Assembly (NCBI RefSeq): GCF_009792895.1
Contig: NZ_WSSC01000005.1
Location: forward strand, 124,001 to 188,000
Reading direction: 5' to 3'
Length of the DNA: 64,000 nt
Source of the DNA: Pigmentibacter ruber
GTDB lineage: Bacteria; Bdellovibrionota_B; Oligoflexia; Silvanigrellales; Silvanigrellaceae
A program made the translations under genes and the position numbers. Positions within the stretch are counted from its first letter, which is position 1; every line of letters starts with the position of its first letter. This document shows, piece by piece, positions 44,991 through 56,714 of the stretch. The notes under the pieces are model-generated. The model was given only the letters and a program-made list of their open reading frames with translations. It was not told where the DNA came from and did no database searches.

Positions 44991-46076
44991 TCAAATTTTT
45001 TTTGAATAAAAAGCATTAAATCCATTTTTTCTAAAAAATTCACAAGCAATTTTACTTTTTATTCCATAATTGCAGAAAAAATAAAATGTACTTTCAATAT
45101 TTATTTTTTGTTCATTTAGTATTGATTTAATTAGTTTTATATTACTATTCAAAATTGATTGGAAAAGTTTTTCACTTATATTAAAATCTAAGTCATATTG
45201 TTCATGCTTTTCTTGACGAATATTGAAATTTATTTTTACAGAATTCAGACTAGATTGGTTTTTAAACTCATCATAGGAAATTAAGTATAAATTTTCCCTA
45301 TTTGTATTTTTTTGTTCAGTTTTTATTAAATCTTTACAAGTAAAGCAGGATTGATCTTTGACCCAAAAAAATTTTTTAAAATTATTCTCCTTAAAATTAA
45401 ATTGGTAATATGTATTTACTTTATTTTGATTTAAGCAGGTCAAAAATTTTATTGTTTCATTAACAACAAATGAACCAATGAGTCCACAAACAGAAGGTAA
45501 TACTCCAAATAAAGAACAGTTAACTTCAGATGATTCAATATTTGGGAATAAGCAGGAAAAACATCCTTGGCCTGGTTGGAATAGTGCTACGTGTCCGTTC
45601 ATTGCTAAGACACCCATATCAATCCAGCTGATGGAATGCTGAATTGAGAATTCGTTTATTTTTTTTCTGGTAGTAAAATTATCACTTGCATTAATAATTA
45701 AATCTATATTTTTGGGAAAATTGATATTATTTTGATTTGTAAAAAAACAGTCATAAACTTTAATTTTTGTTTCAGGATAATGATTTTTTATGTAATTTGA
45801 TAATACTTCAACTTTTTTTTTACCAAGATCTTTTTTTGTAAATAAAATTTGTCTTGGTAAATTTGATTCTTCTATAATATCTTGATCAAAAATAATAATT
45901 TCACCTATCCCTGAGCTAGCTAGATATTGACAACAATTATGAGCTAAAGCACCAGCACCTACAAGCATTATTTTACTTTTTTTTATTGTTTCTAGACCCT
46001 TTATTCCAATAAATGGAAGAGAAATTTGTCTAGAATATTTATGTAAATTTAAAAAAGGTTTTGTTTCTTTAACCAT
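44991..46076 (-). CDS. thiF: ThiF-like adenylyltransferase with rhodanese-like C-terminus
   Basis: 361 residues. The E1-like core has YSRQISLPFIGIKGLETI, the ATP-binding LVGAGALAHNCCQYL, FDQDIIEESNLPRQ, and zinc-binding Cys pairs (GCFSCLF and SCFTC). It adenylates the ThiS C-terminal Gly-Gly before sulfur transfer. The last 35 residues (YFFCNYGIKSKIACEFFRKNGF) match the active loop of rhodanese domains, with Cys as the candidate persulfide residue, so sulfur carrier and activating enzyme may be one protein. The middle is weakly conserved. It is the last gene of the thi operon, overlapping thiE by 28 nt. Confidence 0.88.
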   Translation of the reverse strand: MVKETKPFLNLHKYSRQISLPFIGIKGLETIKKSKIMLVGAGALAHNCCQYLASSGIGEIIIFDQDIIEESNLPRQILFTKKDLGKKKVEVLSNYIKNHYPETKIKVYDCFFTNQNNINFPKNIDLIINASDNFTTRKKINEFSIQHSISWIDMGVLAMNGHVALFQPGQGCFSCLFPNIESSEVNCSLFGVLPSVCGLIGSFVVNETIKFLTCLNQNKVNTYYQFNFKENNFKKFFWVKDQSCFTCKDLIKTEQKNTNRENLYLISYDEFKNQSSLNSVKINFNIRQEKHEQYDLDFNISEKLFQSILNSNIKLIKSILNEQKINIESTFYFFCNYGIKSKIACEFFRKNGFNAFYSKKI

Positions 46077-46672
46077 TGTTGAAGTCTTTCATCAGGATTC
46101 TGTGCCTTTGTGATATCACTAATAACCGAGATGCAATCTGCACCTGATTGATAAATTTTTTCAGCATTGGAAAGTTCAATTCCACCAATAGCAACAAGTT
46201 TGATTTCTGCAGGAATTATTTCTCGCCATTGTGTAATTTTGTTAATGCCTTGCGGCAAAAATCGCATAATCTTCGAAGAAGTCGGAAAGATTGGGCCTAA
46301 CGCTATATATTTGGGTTCTAAATGAATTGCATGTTGTAGTTCTTTTTCATCGTGGGTGCTCAGTCCAAAAACTAATCCACTTTGCTGTATTTTATTTATA
46401 TCAGCTAATAATGAGTCTTCAAAGCCTAAATGAACTCCATAAGCATTGTATTTTAAAGCAAGTTCCCAAAAATCATTAATGATAAGCAAATGATTATTTG
46501 CTTTTGCAATTTCAATTGCAGTTTTTATTTCTTCTTCTAGCTTAGTAGAAATTGTTTTTTTTACTCGATATTGACTAATAGGAACTTTATTTTCAATCAT
46601 TTTTTTTAACCAATAATGGTTATCTACAATTGGGTAAAAATGAAATGGAAAACGATTAAACATATTAGACAT
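46049..46672 (-). CDS. thiE: thiamine-phosphate synthase ThiE
   Basis: About 207 residues. Joins the pyrimidine and thiazole halves of thiamine. Phosphate-binding barrel with IINDFWELALKYNAYGVHLGFED, FGLSTHDEKEL, YIALGPIFPTSSK and LVAIGGIELSNAEKIYQSGADCISVISDI. FPTSSK replaces the usual PT-TK closely. ATG at 46672 (MSNMF) overlaps the thiG stop by 8 nt and has GGAG 12 nt upstream; ATG at 46663 is also possible. Confidence 0.92.
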   Translation of the reverse strand: MSNMFNRFPFHFYPIVDNHYWLKKMIENKVPISQYRVKKTISTKLEEEIKTAIEIAKANNHLLIINDFWELALKYNAYGVHLGFEDSLLADINKIQQSGLVFGLSTHDEKELQHAIHLEPKYIALGPIFPTSSKIMRFLPQGINKITQWREIIPAEIKLVAIGGIELSNAEKIYQSGADCISVISDITKAQNPDERLQQWLKKQNLF

Positions 46673-47441
46673 GATAAAACGGGACTCCATGAGTAGGTGA
46701 ACTTGCATTTGCTAAATCTGATTCAGGCATAATTCCACTTTGATATGCCAGCCGACCACATTCAACAGCTAAGGAAAATGCTTTTGCCATTTGGATTGGT
46801 TCAAATGCCTGGGCTATTGCGGAATTTAACAAAACTGCATCCATTCCTAACTCCATTGCAAAAGCGGCATCGCTTGGTGCTCCGATTCCTGCATCAATAA
46901 TAATTTTTATTTTTGGAAAACGATCGCGCATAATTTTTAAATGATAAGGATTAATTATTCCTTTACCCGAACCAATGGGTGATCCCCATGGCATAAGAAC
47001 TTCACAGCCTAAATTTATTAATTCTTTAGCAAGAATTAAATCATCAGTCATATATGGAAAAACACAAAAGTCATTTCTAATTAATTCTTCTGTAGCTTTT
47101 AAAAGTTCAAAAGGATTTGGTTGGAGAGTATAGCTATCACCAAAAATTTCAAGTTTAATCCAATTAGTTGCAAATAGTTCTCTTGCTAATAGAGCTGTTT
47201 CAACTGCATTTTTTGCATTATAACAACCAGAAGTATTTGGTAAAATTCTGACATTTAAATTTTTAATAGTTTCCCAAAATTGATTTTTTTCTTTTTTTTC
47301 TGGGGAAAGCCTTCTTAATGCTACAGTAACAATACTTGTATTAGACGTAATAATTGCTTCTTTTAATATATTTAATGAAGGATACTTTGCAGTACCAATA
47401 ATTAAGTGTGAGTTTAATTTCTCTCCATATAATTCTAACAT
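46665..47441 (-). CDS. thiG: thiazole synthase ThiG
   Basis: 258 residues. Condenses deoxyxylulose phosphate, the dehydroglycine from ThiO and the ThiS thiocarboxylate into the thiazole of thiamine. Barrel landmarks: NSHLIIGTAKYPS, NWIKLEIFGD with the Schiff-base lysine, VLMPWGSPIGSGKGI, IIIDAGIGAPSDAAFAMELGMDAVLLNSAIA. It starts immediately after the thiS stop. Full length, intact. Confidence 0.95.
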   Translation of the reverse strand: MLELYGEKLNSHLIIGTAKYPSLNILKEAIITSNTSIVTVALRRLSPEKKEKNQFWETIKNLNVRILPNTSGCYNAKNAVETALLARELFATNWIKLEIFGDSYTLQPNPFELLKATEELIRNDFCVFPYMTDDLILAKELINLGCEVLMPWGSPIGSGKGIINPYHLKIMRDRFPKIKIIIDAGIGAPSDAAFAMELGMDAVLLNSAIAQAFEPIQMAKAFSLAVECGRLAYQSGIMPESDLANASSPTHGVPFYHV

Positions 47442-47666
47442 TCAACCTCCTTCAAAAGGGGTAACTATTTCAATTTCATCACTCATTCGTAACTTAACTG
47501 AAAGTATTTTATCTTTAGGCACTAGAACATGATTTAATGCTATTGCGATACCTTGCTGAGAGATTTGTTCTTTTTCTAATATCTCAGAGATTGTAATATC
47601 GGTTTGTGTATATATTTTATCTTCACCATTTAGTTTTATTTTTAAGAGCTGCATAATTTTTCCCAT
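47442..47666 (-). CDS. thiS: sulfur carrier protein ThiS
   Basis: 74 residues ending in VTPFEGG, the double-glycine tail that ThiF activates and that carries the thiazole sulfur. The body has the ubiquitin-like order of strands and one helix (ITISEILEKEQI, GIAIALNHVLVPKDK, DEIEIVTPF). The start could be ATG at 47666 or ATG at 47654; both overlap the thiO end. Directly followed by thiG. Confidence 0.92.
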   Translation of the reverse strand: MGKIMQLLKIKLNGEDKIYTQTDITISEILEKEQISQQGIAIALNHVLVPKDKILSVKLRMSDEIEIVTPFEGG

Positions 47667-48724
47667 ATAGATTGGTCTAAATTTTTTGGAAGTTTGTAAT
47701 TATGATGGATAAATTGAGTAAAATATTGACTAATTGTTGGGCTAATTGTTATACCGTGTCTATATAATCCATTTAAATAAAATATATTTTTTTGTTTAAT
47801 TATTTTTGGCTCAGAGTTTAAAAAAGTTGGCCTAAGATTAACCCTATGTTCTAAGATATTTGCTTCTAAAAAACCTGAATCAAATTTGCAAGCCATACTT
47901 AATAATTCTAATGTATCAGCGATTGTAATAGAATCTAAACATTCTGTTTCATGAGATGTTGCACCAATAATAAATGTTTGATTTCCTCTCGGAACTATAT
48001 ATATTGGATAACGAATATGACCTAAGCGAACAATGCAATCTATTTTTACTTGTTTTGCTTTTACAACAATAAGAGCTCCTCTAACACCTCTAAGTAAATT
48101 ATTTAAATTATCTTTTGCATGATATCCAGTCGTATTTACAATTATATCGTATTTATTTTCATTTGATCTTGTGGAAATATTATCAATATCACTTATAATT
48201 TCGCAGTTAAAATTACATGATATATTGTTTTTTTTAGAAAAATATTCATTGCTTTTTACAATAAAATTTCTTGGATCTAGGCACTTTTCACTAGGAATAA
48301 AGAACCCGTATTGAAAATTTTGTTTTTCTCTCATAAAAAATTTTTCAAATAAAATTGAATCCATTTCAATTGGAGAGAAATTAGGGTCTTTTTTAGCTAT
48401 ATATTTCAATAAGTATGTAATTTTTTCTTTATCAGTACCTGTTACTAAATGTGAGCATCCACAATGAATTAAAATTTCTTCCGCATTTATGGATTTTAAA
48501 ATTTCTTGCCATCTTTTTAATGAATGTATACCAAGTTTAAAAACAAGTTCTGAACTTTCTAAAATTTCTGACCATGGAGTAAGCATTCCAGCAGCAGTGG
48601 CACAACTAGATTTTGTAGAACAAGTATCATCTTTTTCAAACAAAGTAACAGAGTGACCAAGCAATGAAAAGTCAATAGTTAACATTCTGCCTAAAATTCC
48701 TGCTCCTATGATAGCAACTTTCAC
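47642..48724 (-). CDS. thiO: glycine oxidase ThiO (FAD-dependent)
   Basis: 360 residues. FAD-binding start MKVAIIGAGILGRMLTIDFSLLGHSVTLFEK, then SSCATAAGMLTPWSE, IIVNTTGYHAKD and the late FYLNGLYRHGITISPTIS, as in glycine oxidases. It oxidises glycine to the imine used by ThiG, and its presence explains the absence of a thiH gene; the pathway is thus the oxygen-using one. It lies between thiC and thiS with a 10-nt gap and an overlap. Confidence 0.9.
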   Translation of the reverse strand: MKVAIIGAGILGRMLTIDFSLLGHSVTLFEKDDTCSTKSSCATAAGMLTPWSEILESSELVFKLGIHSLKRWQEILKSINAEEILIHCGCSHLVTGTDKEKITYLLKYIAKKDPNFSPIEMDSILFEKFFMREKQNFQYGFFIPSEKCLDPRNFIVKSNEYFSKKNNISCNFNCEIISDIDNISTRSNENKYDIIVNTTGYHAKDNLNNLLRGVRGALIVVKAKQVKIDCIVRLGHIRYPIYIVPRGNQTFIIGATSHETECLDSITIADTLELLSMACKFDSGFLEANILEHRVNLRPTFLNSEPKIIKQKNIFYLNGLYRHGITISPTISQYFTQFIHHNYKLPKNLDQSIWEKLCSS

Positions 48725-48734
48725 TTTTTATCCT

Positions 48735-50402
<1,668 letters not shown>

Positions 50403-50553
50403 CTAAAATAAAAAATATTTTGAAATCCAGCAGTAGTAATAGATTTTGAGTGAAAAAAATGTTTAATTAAAAAATTGAACGAGGACATATTCCATAAATA
50501 GGTGTGTGCATACATTATGGAATTTTGGAAAAATACGTGTGTTAACAATTCTT

Positions 50554-50645
50554 ATCACTCTTCCTACGCTGGTATAATCCAGATCAGGTTCCAAGAGTCT
50601 AGCTCATAAAAGCAATCTCAGTCCGTAAAGGACTCCCCTGGTGAT
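50554..50645 (-). promoter_or_regulatory. TPP riboswitch upstream of thiC
   Basis: On the minus strand the conserved THI-box segments occur in order: CAGGGG, GGACTGAGATTGC, and ACCTGATCTGGATTATACCA-GCGTAGGAAG. ATCAC at the 5' end pairs with GTGAT at the 3' end to close stem P1. About 160 nt lie between it and the thiC start; there, arms ATTCCATA and TATGGAAT (about 50480-50525) could form part of the expression platform. It should repress the thi operon when thiamine pyrophosphate is plentiful. The divergent thiD lies outside its reach. Confidence 0.95.
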
Positions 50646-50685
50646 CTCCGATGCACGTATAACTGTTCCTTAGAAGGATGTCCAG

Positions 50686-51510
50686 ATGCGAGAAAAAAAT
50701 TTTACATTTAAACAATACAAGCGTTTATTAACAATTGCAGGTTCTGATTGTAGCGGAGGTGCAGGAATTCAAGCAGATCTAAAAACATTTCAAAACTTTG
50801 AATGCTATGGCATGAGCATTCTTACTGCATTAACAGCGCAAAATACTTTAGGTGTGAGATCAATATATGAAATTCCTCCTGAGTTTATTACTGAACAATT
50901 TCATTCAATTTTTAATGATATTGGAACAGATGCAATAAAAATTGGAATGCTTTTTTCAGAAGAAATTATTGAGAGTGTTGCTAAATGCCTTAAAAAATAC
51001 AAATGTCTAAATGTTATTTTAGATCCAGTAATGTTATCAAAAAATAATTACGAATTAATTTCACCTAAAGCTATTGAAAGTATGAAAAAAAACTTATTTC
51101 CTATAGTAAATATTATTACCCCTAATATTCCAGAAGCTGAATATTTATTAGGTTATTCAATTTCAACAAAAAATGATATGGAAAAAGCAGGGGAAGATCT
51201 TTTAAGTTTTGGTATGCAAGCTGTGATAATCAAGGGGGGGCATTTTTCTTCAGAATTTTATAGTTCTGATTGTTTAGTTATGAAGGAAAAAAATGTAATT
51301 AAAAAGGTTTGGCTTGAAACAGAAAGAATTAAAAGTCAAAATACACATGGTACAGGTTGCACTTTTTCGGCCGCATTAGCTGTTCAATTAGCTAATGAAG
51401 CAAATATTGAAAAAGCGTTTATCTTTGCAAAAGAGTATATTTTTCAATGTATAAAAAAAGGCGCTTTATTCCAAATTGGCAATGGAATTGGACCAGTTTG
51501 TCATTTTTAA
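50686..51510 (+). CDS. thiD: HMP/HMP-phosphate kinase ThiD
   Basis: 274 residues. Phosphorylates hydroxymethylpyrimidine phosphate for thiamine synthesis. Family segments: LTIAGSDCSGGAGIQADLKTF, SILTALTAQNTLGV, IKIGMLFSEEII, ILDPVMLSKN, VIIKGGHF and NTHGTGCTFSAALA with the catalytic GTGC. AAGGATG precedes the ATG, which lies about 40 nt from the riboswitch of the divergent thiC, so their promoters are interleaved. Confidence 0.95.
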   Translation: MREKNFTFKQYKRLLTIAGSDCSGGAGIQADLKTFQNFECYGMSILTALTAQNTLGVRSIYEIPPEFITEQFHSIFNDIGTDAIKIGMLFSEEIIESVAKCLKKYKCLNVILDPVMLSKNNYELISPKAIESMKKNLFPIVNIITPNIPEAEYLLGYSISTKNDMEKAGEDLLSFGMQAVIIKGGHFSSEFYSSDCLVMKEKNVIKKVWLETERIKSQNTHGTGCTFSAALAVQLANEANIEKAFIFAKEYIFQCIKKGALFQIGNGIGPVCHF

Positions 51511-51538
51511 TTATTGTTACTTAATTTGTGAGGAATTT

Positions 51539-52228
51539 ATGAGTTTTATATTTAAACAATTTAAAGATGAAGTAAGTTCAACGTATACGTATTTGACCGG
51601 AGATAAAAATGAAGTTGCTATTATAGATTCTGTTCGTGAAAATGTAGATGAATATATTCAGTTTATCGAGAAAAATAACTTAATTCTTAAATATATTATA
51701 GAAACTCATGTTCACGCTGATCATATCACAGGAATTTATTTACTTCAAAAAAAATACCCAGCAGCGATTGCTGTCATAAGCAATAAAGCTGAGATTCAAT
51801 ATAAAGCTAAAAAAATGCAGGATAATGAAATAATAATGGTGGGAAATACATCAATAAAAATTATTCATACTCCGGGGCATACTAATGATTCTATGTCTTT
51901 ATTAATTGATGAGAATAGATTGTGTACTGGAGATTGTTTATTTATAGGCTCATGCGGACGTACTGATTTTCAGCAAGGAAGTAATCAAGATATGTTTGAT
52001 TCGTTAACTAAAATTAGCAAATTATCATTGGATACTTTACTTTATCCTGGACATGATTATAATAATAGGTTTGTATCAAATATAAGAGAAGAATTAATAA
52101 GTAATAAAGTTCTAAAGTTACTTCCAGATTTTTCAAAGTTTTGTGCAGAACTTAATTCTTGGAATCTACCCCCTCCTAAAAAAATAAAAGAGTCTGTTCC
52201 TGCAAACATAATTGGAGGATATTTGTAA
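51539..52228 (+). CDS. ETHE1-like persulfide dioxygenase (metallo-beta-lactamase fold)
   Basis: 229 residues. Metal site THVHADHITG, second-shell HTPGHTNDS, TGDCLFIGSCGRTDFQQG and LYPGHDY. The CGRTDFQ-G segment is typical of ETHE1/persulfide dioxygenases, which oxidise glutathione persulfide to sulfite, and distinguishes it from glyoxalase II. ATG at 51539 has GAGGAA upstream; the open frame extends back into thiD. It may serve sulfur metabolism linked to thiazole synthesis or sulfide detoxification. Confidence 0.85.
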   Translation: MSFIFKQFKDEVSSTYTYLTGDKNEVAIIDSVRENVDEYIQFIEKNNLILKYIIETHVHADHITGIYLLQKKYPAAIAVISNKAEIQYKAKKMQDNEIIMVGNTSIKIIHTPGHTNDSMSLLIDENRLCTGDCLFIGSCGRTDFQQGSNQDMFDSLTKISKLSLDTLLYPGHDYNNRFVSNIREELISNKVLKLLPDFSKFCAELNSWNLPPPKKIKESVPANIIGGYL

Positions 52229-52298
52229 TTTTGAAATAAATTAAACAGAATAATATTAATATAAAAATTCATATTTAAAGTTAAAGGTATATTGAAAA

Positions 52299-53504
52299 TT
52301 ATTTAAAAATGTTAATTTTACGCTTTTTTTCTGGAATAAAATTTATATGATTTTGTTTTTGTCTATCTAGTAATTTGTTTGTTGTTCTTAGAACTAATCC
52401 CCTATCAGGAATTGGATTCCAATCTTTTAAGTAATTTAGATTAAAATATTTTTCATTTTTTTCTATTAATTTTGCTATTTTGTATTTATAAATAGTGTTA
52501 TAAAGATTTTTATTTTCAACAAATATTTTTGGAAGAGAATAAATTACAATTTTTCTTTCTTGCTGAATTTCATAAAAAGTTTTTATTTCATAGATATTAG
52601 AATCAAAAAATGTACTCATTATTTTGTAGTTCCAAAGATAACTAGCAAATAATTTATTAAAAACTAAAAAAGTTAAATTTTTTCTTGCATCTGGATAATT
52701 TATAATAGTATCATAAAAACCTTTGTATGCTAAATTAGAATTCTTGGGAAGAGATATGGGGTCTTCTAATTTTATTTTTTTATTTAAATTGAAATCATCA
52801 TTTATTTTTAATGCTTTACTTTCTTTTAATTCATCAAAAAGAAGTTTGATTATTTTTAACTTACTATTGTTAACATTAATTCCAAAAAACGTGTTTTCTA
52901 GTATATATCTATCAAAGTTAAATTGCATGTCTATTCCATGAATAGAGCCGCAAATAATAAATACCTTTTTATAATTTCTATTTGATAAAACCTGATTTAT
53001 ACTTACTGAAAAATCATTACTTTTTAGGATTCTTTTAGTCATTATGCTTCTTTTAGTGAATTCATCATCCCTATCATTTAAAACTTGGTTAAAATTTCGA
53101 TTTGTATTAATAGATTTTTTATGTAACACGGCTTTTTTAGCGGTTTCAATTCTTTCTTTGAGATGATTTTCATGCTCTAATCCATGAATATTTATTCCAA
53201 AGTAATAAAATATCCATGAAAAAAATTGATGCGAAGAAATAATTTCAGGCAATTGATTTGGTTTGTTATAATATCTAGGTAAACCTTCTAAAAAAATACA
53301 ATATTCACTGAAATCAATATTTTCATTTTTTGAAAAAAGATATGAAAAATAATCTATAAGTATATTAAAAGCAGGTGAACTTTCAGAATGATTTTCTCCT
53401 AGAATGATAATATCATTATTATTTACATAATGACAAAAATTTGTAAATGATAAATTTCTTTTGATATCAATATTTTTAGTCAAAATAGCCTCCAAAAGTA
53501 TCAT
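52299..53504 (-). CDS. EreA/ChaN/TraB-like (TIKI-type fold) protein, putative
   Basis: 401 residues, no signal peptide. Four spaced motifs fit the EreA/ChaN/TraB superfamily: IIILGENHSESSP with Glu37 and His39, FLEG with Glu73, INIHGLEHE around 105-111 and NDRDDEFTKR with Arg145, and FIICGSIHG with His189. Members include erythromycin esterases, haem-binding ChaN, TIKI proteases and domains inside large bacterial toxins. The C-terminal 200 residues are unfamiliar and rich in Lys, Asn and aromatics. Substrate is unknown. It stands alone between a dioxygenase gene and mnmG, so context gives no lead. Confidence 0.5.
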   Translation of the reverse strand: MILLEAILTKNIDIKRNLSFTNFCHYVNNNDIIILGENHSESSPAFNILIDYFSYLFSKNENIDFSEYCIFLEGLPRYYNKPNQLPEIISSHQFFSWIFYYFGINIHGLEHENHLKERIETAKKAVLHKKSINTNRNFNQVLNDRDDEFTKRSIMTKRILKSNDFSVSINQVLSNRNYKKVFIICGSIHGIDMQFNFDRYILENTFFGINVNNSKLKIIKLLFDELKESKALKINDDFNLNKKIKLEDPISLPKNSNLAYKGFYDTIINYPDARKNLTFLVFNKLFASYLWNYKIMSTFFDSNIYEIKTFYEIQQERKIVIYSLPKIFVENKNLYNTIYKYKIAKLIEKNEKYFNLNYLKDWNPIPDRGLVLRTTNKLLDRQKQNHINFIPEKKRKINIFK

Positions 53505-53637
53505 TTTATTTATATTAAAGTATTGAAATTTTCTAGGATTATTTTGCGGAAAAAAATATCAAATTTTATGTAACTATATAGTTGAATTTAGTAGAGACTT
53601 AATCTTTTAAGTTAATAGTTAATATAAACCTACTTCA

Positions 53638-55539
53638 TTAATTTGGAAATACTTCGTTCATAATTGGCGCTTTTTTAATAACTCTTTCTCTATCTATCAT
53701 AGTATGTAATAAAGTAACTGCAGCAGGGGTTATACCACTAATTCTTGAAGCTTGACCTAGAGTGCTAGGGTTATGCTTTTTCAATTTTTCAACAACTTCT
53801 CTAGATAATCCGCTTACGGAATGATAGTTGAATTCTTTAGGAATCCAAACATGATCAAAAGTTTTTAATTTATCACTTAAAACTTCTTCCCGTTTAATAT
53901 AACCATCATATTTAACTTCTATTTCAAGGCATCTAAGTATTCTTAAATCAAAATTAGATACAAGACCTGCTTCTCTTAAGTTACGAATATTTGTTTCTGG
54001 ACGCTTTAAATAAGCTTCTAAAGTAACATTATTAGATAATTCTGGTAGACCAAATTCTGCTAATTTAGAATTGAATTCAGGTGTGGGATTTAACCAAATA
54101 TTTTTAATTCGTGTTTTTTCAAATTCAATTTTGTCAATTCTCTCTTTAAATTCAGCATAGATTGAATCAGAAATAAGCCCAAGTTCTTTTCCGTAATTTG
54201 TTAGACGTGCTTCTGCATTATCTTCTCTTAATTTTAATCTATTTTCAGCTCGGCTTGTGAACATACGGTATGGTTCGTTTGTGCCTAAAGTAGTAAGGTC
54301 ATCTATCAAAACTCCAATATAGCTTTCTGCCCGACTTAGTATAAAAGGTTGTTTATTTTGTGCTTTTAACGCAGCATTAATACCAGCAATTAATCCTTGT
54401 GCAGCAGCTTCTTCATAGCCTGTCGTACCATTTAATTGTCCAGCAAAATACAAATTACTAATTTTTTTAGTCTCTAATGTAGGATGCAATTCAGTGGGTT
54501 GAACATAATCATATTCAATAGCATAACCAGGCTTCATAATGACAACATTTTCAAAACCACGAATGGTTTTCAAAAAAGCTTCCTGAACATGAATTGGAAG
54601 ACTTGTACTGATTCCATTTGGATATATTTCATGTGTTTGATATCCTTCTGGCTCAATAAAAATTTGATGACTTAATCTATCTGGGAATTTAACTACTTTA
54701 TCTTCAATACTTGGGCAATAACGTGGTCCAATGCCTGTAATAATTCCACTATATAGTGGAGATAAATGCATATGGTTTTTAATAACTTCATGAGTTTTTT
54801 CATTTGTGTGAGTAATGTAACAAGGTACTAATTCTTGCGGCATACTTTTAGTACGCATGCTAAATGGTACAAAATCAGGGTCGCTATCTTGTCTTTCTAG
54901 TTTGCTAAAATCAATAGAGCGCGCATCTAGTCTAGGAGTTGTACCAGTTTTCATTCTTCCAACTTGAAAACCATAGTTTTTTAGAGCTTCTGCAAGTTCT
55001 ATACTGGCAGGTTCACCTGCTCTTCCTGCAGTAATTCTTCTTTCGCCGATGTGAATTAGCCCATTTAGAAAAGTTCCAGTTGTTAATACTACACAATTTG
55101 AATGGATAAGTTGGTCTAGATTTGTTTTTACACCTTGAACTTGATCGTTTTCAATAAGTAAAGACGCAACAGTATCTTGTAAAATATCAAGATTATCAGT
55201 ATCTTCTAAGGTTTTGCGCATATAACTGCGGTATAAATCCATGTCTGCTTGTGCGCGGCTAGACCAAATAGCAGGACCTTTGCTTTTATTTAAAATACGA
55301 AATTGGATACCTGTTTTATCAATAGCAGCCCCCATTTCTCCACCTAACGCATCGATTTCTTTAACTAAATGACCTTTTGCTGTACCACCTATAGCGGGAT
55401 TGCAAGACATTTGGCCAATGCGATCGATACTCATTGTTATGAGAAGTGTTTTTTGCTGCATACGGGCAGCTGCCAAAGCTGCTTCACAGCCAGCATGACC
55501 ACCACCAACAACGACAACATCATATTTTAATGAACGCAT
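53638..55539 (-). CDS. mnmG: tRNA uridine 5-carboxymethylaminomethyl synthase MnmG (GidA)
   Basis: 633 residues. With MnmE it installs the cmnm5 group on U34 of several tRNAs. FAD fold [18 protein letters not shown], then the family segments [79 protein letters not shown], and [16 protein letters not shown]; the helical C-terminus ends near [14 protein letters not shown]. Complete and typical in length. The MnmC-like gene at 28458 would act after it. Confidence 0.97.
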   Translation of the reverse strand: MRSLKYDVVVVGGGHAGCEAALAAARMQQKTLLITMSIDRIGQMSCNPAIGGTAKGHLVKEIDALGGEMGAAIDKTGIQFRILNKSKGPAIWSSRAQADMDLYRSYMRKTLEDTDNLDILQDTVASLLIENDQVQGVKTNLDQLIHSNCVVLTTGTFLNGLIHIGERRITAGRAGEPASIELAEALKNYGFQVGRMKTGTTPRLDARSIDFSKLERQDSDPDFVPFSMRTKSMPQELVPCYITHTNEKTHEVIKNHMHLSPLYSGIITGIGPRYCPSIEDKVVKFPDRLSHQIFIEPEGYQTHEIYPNGISTSLPIHVQEAFLKTIRGFENVVIMKPGYAIEYDYVQPTELHPTLETKKISNLYFAGQLNGTTGYEEAAAQGLIAGINAALKAQNKQPFILSRAESYIGVLIDDLTTLGTNEPYRMFTSRAENRLKLREDNAEARLTNYGKELGLISDSIYAEFKERIDKIEFEKTRIKNIWLNPTPEFNSKLAEFGLPELSNNVTLEAYLKRPETNIRNLREAGLVSNFDLRILRCLEIEVKYDGYIKREEVLSDKLKTFDHVWIPKEFNYHSVSGLSREVVEKLKKHNPSTLGQASRISGITPAAVTLLHTMIDRERVIKKAPIMNEVFPN

Positions 55540-55744
55540 TTTATGAACCTCTTACCAATCATTTGAATAGCTTGTTTCTTAAAAACAGGAAAATGCCTGA
55601 GCAGCTCCTTTTCTTACCCGTAAATCTGTTACCGTACAAGGGTTATTCAAAAGAGGGAAAAAGAAATAAAAAAGATTTAATCATATTGAGAAATAAAATA
55701 GAAAAAATGAAGAGTAAGAGGGATTGGAGAAATTAATCCATATA

Positions 55745-56485
55745 TTACTTATACTTATCATACACCTTATTTACAAATCCTTCTTTTTTCATTTTATCAA
55801 GAGTGTCGTTTAATTTTTTAATTAAAGCAGCGTCAAAATCCTTGTTAAAAGCTGCGTACATTTCAGTCTTTTTGAATGTATAAAGTGGAACAACTTTTCC
55901 AGTCTTTTCAGTTTTGGCAATCCAAGGTCCGAGTTGTGAACCAGTGGCCCAAAGATCTATTCTACCAGCTTCAAGTTTTAATGCATTCTGCTTATCATTT
56001 GTTGCGAGCTGAAGATTTTTTCCTTTTTCAAACTTTTCTTTTAGTAAAAACTCAGAAGTTGCATCACCATTGTATCCTCCTACAGAATACTTTCTGGCAT
56101 CATCTAAGCTATTAATTTTTATAGAGCTTCCTTTTTTTGCAAAAAATACCCAGTCATTAGAAACTAAGGGGCCAACCCATTTGAAAAGAGCTTCTCTTTC
56201 CGGTGTTCTTGTAGTTGAATAAACAACAGTATCTTTTTCTTCCATGCCCATTTTATATGAACGTGCCCAGGGGAAAAGTTCTAAGCTATATTCAATATTT
56301 TCTCTTTTTAACAGTTCTTTTAGAATATCAGTGGACATGCCAACTATTTTTCCACTTTCTTCCATATTGAATGGGGGATAGTTTTCTGTGACTAATTTAA
56401 TTTTGGTTGCTGCAAAAGTCACAGAATTAATAACCAAAGCTAAAAGAAAACTTAGTGGATAAAAAACAAATTTAGATATCTTCAT
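55745..56485 (-). CDS. periplasmic solute-binding protein, family 3
   Basis: 246 residues with a signal peptide ending VTFAATK. The bilobal family 3 pattern is visible: IKLVTENYPPFNMEESGKIVGMSTDILKELL, TRTPEREALFKWVGPLVSNDWVFFAK, then VGGYNGDATSEFLL and ALKLEAGRIDLWATG. These proteins usually bind polar amino acids for an ABC importer, but no permease or ATPase gene is adjacent, so it may be an orphan receptor. Ligand unknown. Confidence 0.85.
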   Translation of the reverse strand: MKISKFVFYPLSFLLALVINSVTFAATKIKLVTENYPPFNMEESGKIVGMSTDILKELLKRENIEYSLELFPWARSYKMGMEEKDTVVYSTTRTPEREALFKWVGPLVSNDWVFFAKKGSSIKINSLDDARKYSVGGYNGDATSEFLLKEKFEKGKNLQLATNDKQNALKLEAGRIDLWATGSQLGPWIAKTEKTGKVVPLYTFKKTEMYAAFNKDFDAALIKKLNDTLDKMKKEGFVNKVYDKYK

Positions 56486-56714
56486 ACCTGTCCTTTCTCT
56501 TACTTAAAATTCAGTTTCAACTATTCTATCATTTTTATTTTGAGAATCATGTATGAAAAAAAAATGACAGTTATTTATATTTCTAATATTTAAAACTACA
56601 AACTCTGTACTTTTCTTAAATTTAGATTAAAATACGCTTAAACTAAGAAAATTTACTTTTAAATTTATAAATTTATTGTAGCAAGGAATTGCAGTCTTCT
56701 AGCAAAGGAAAAAT

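Noticed and set aside
50554-50645. Riboswitch acting on thiD
   Set aside because: The conserved THI-box segments read correctly only on the minus strand, towards thiC.
55446-55736. 96-codon plus-strand frame overlapping the mnmG start
   Set aside because: Its first third is antisense to conserved mnmG codons, and the rest is Lys/Arg-rich spacer translation with no homologous look.
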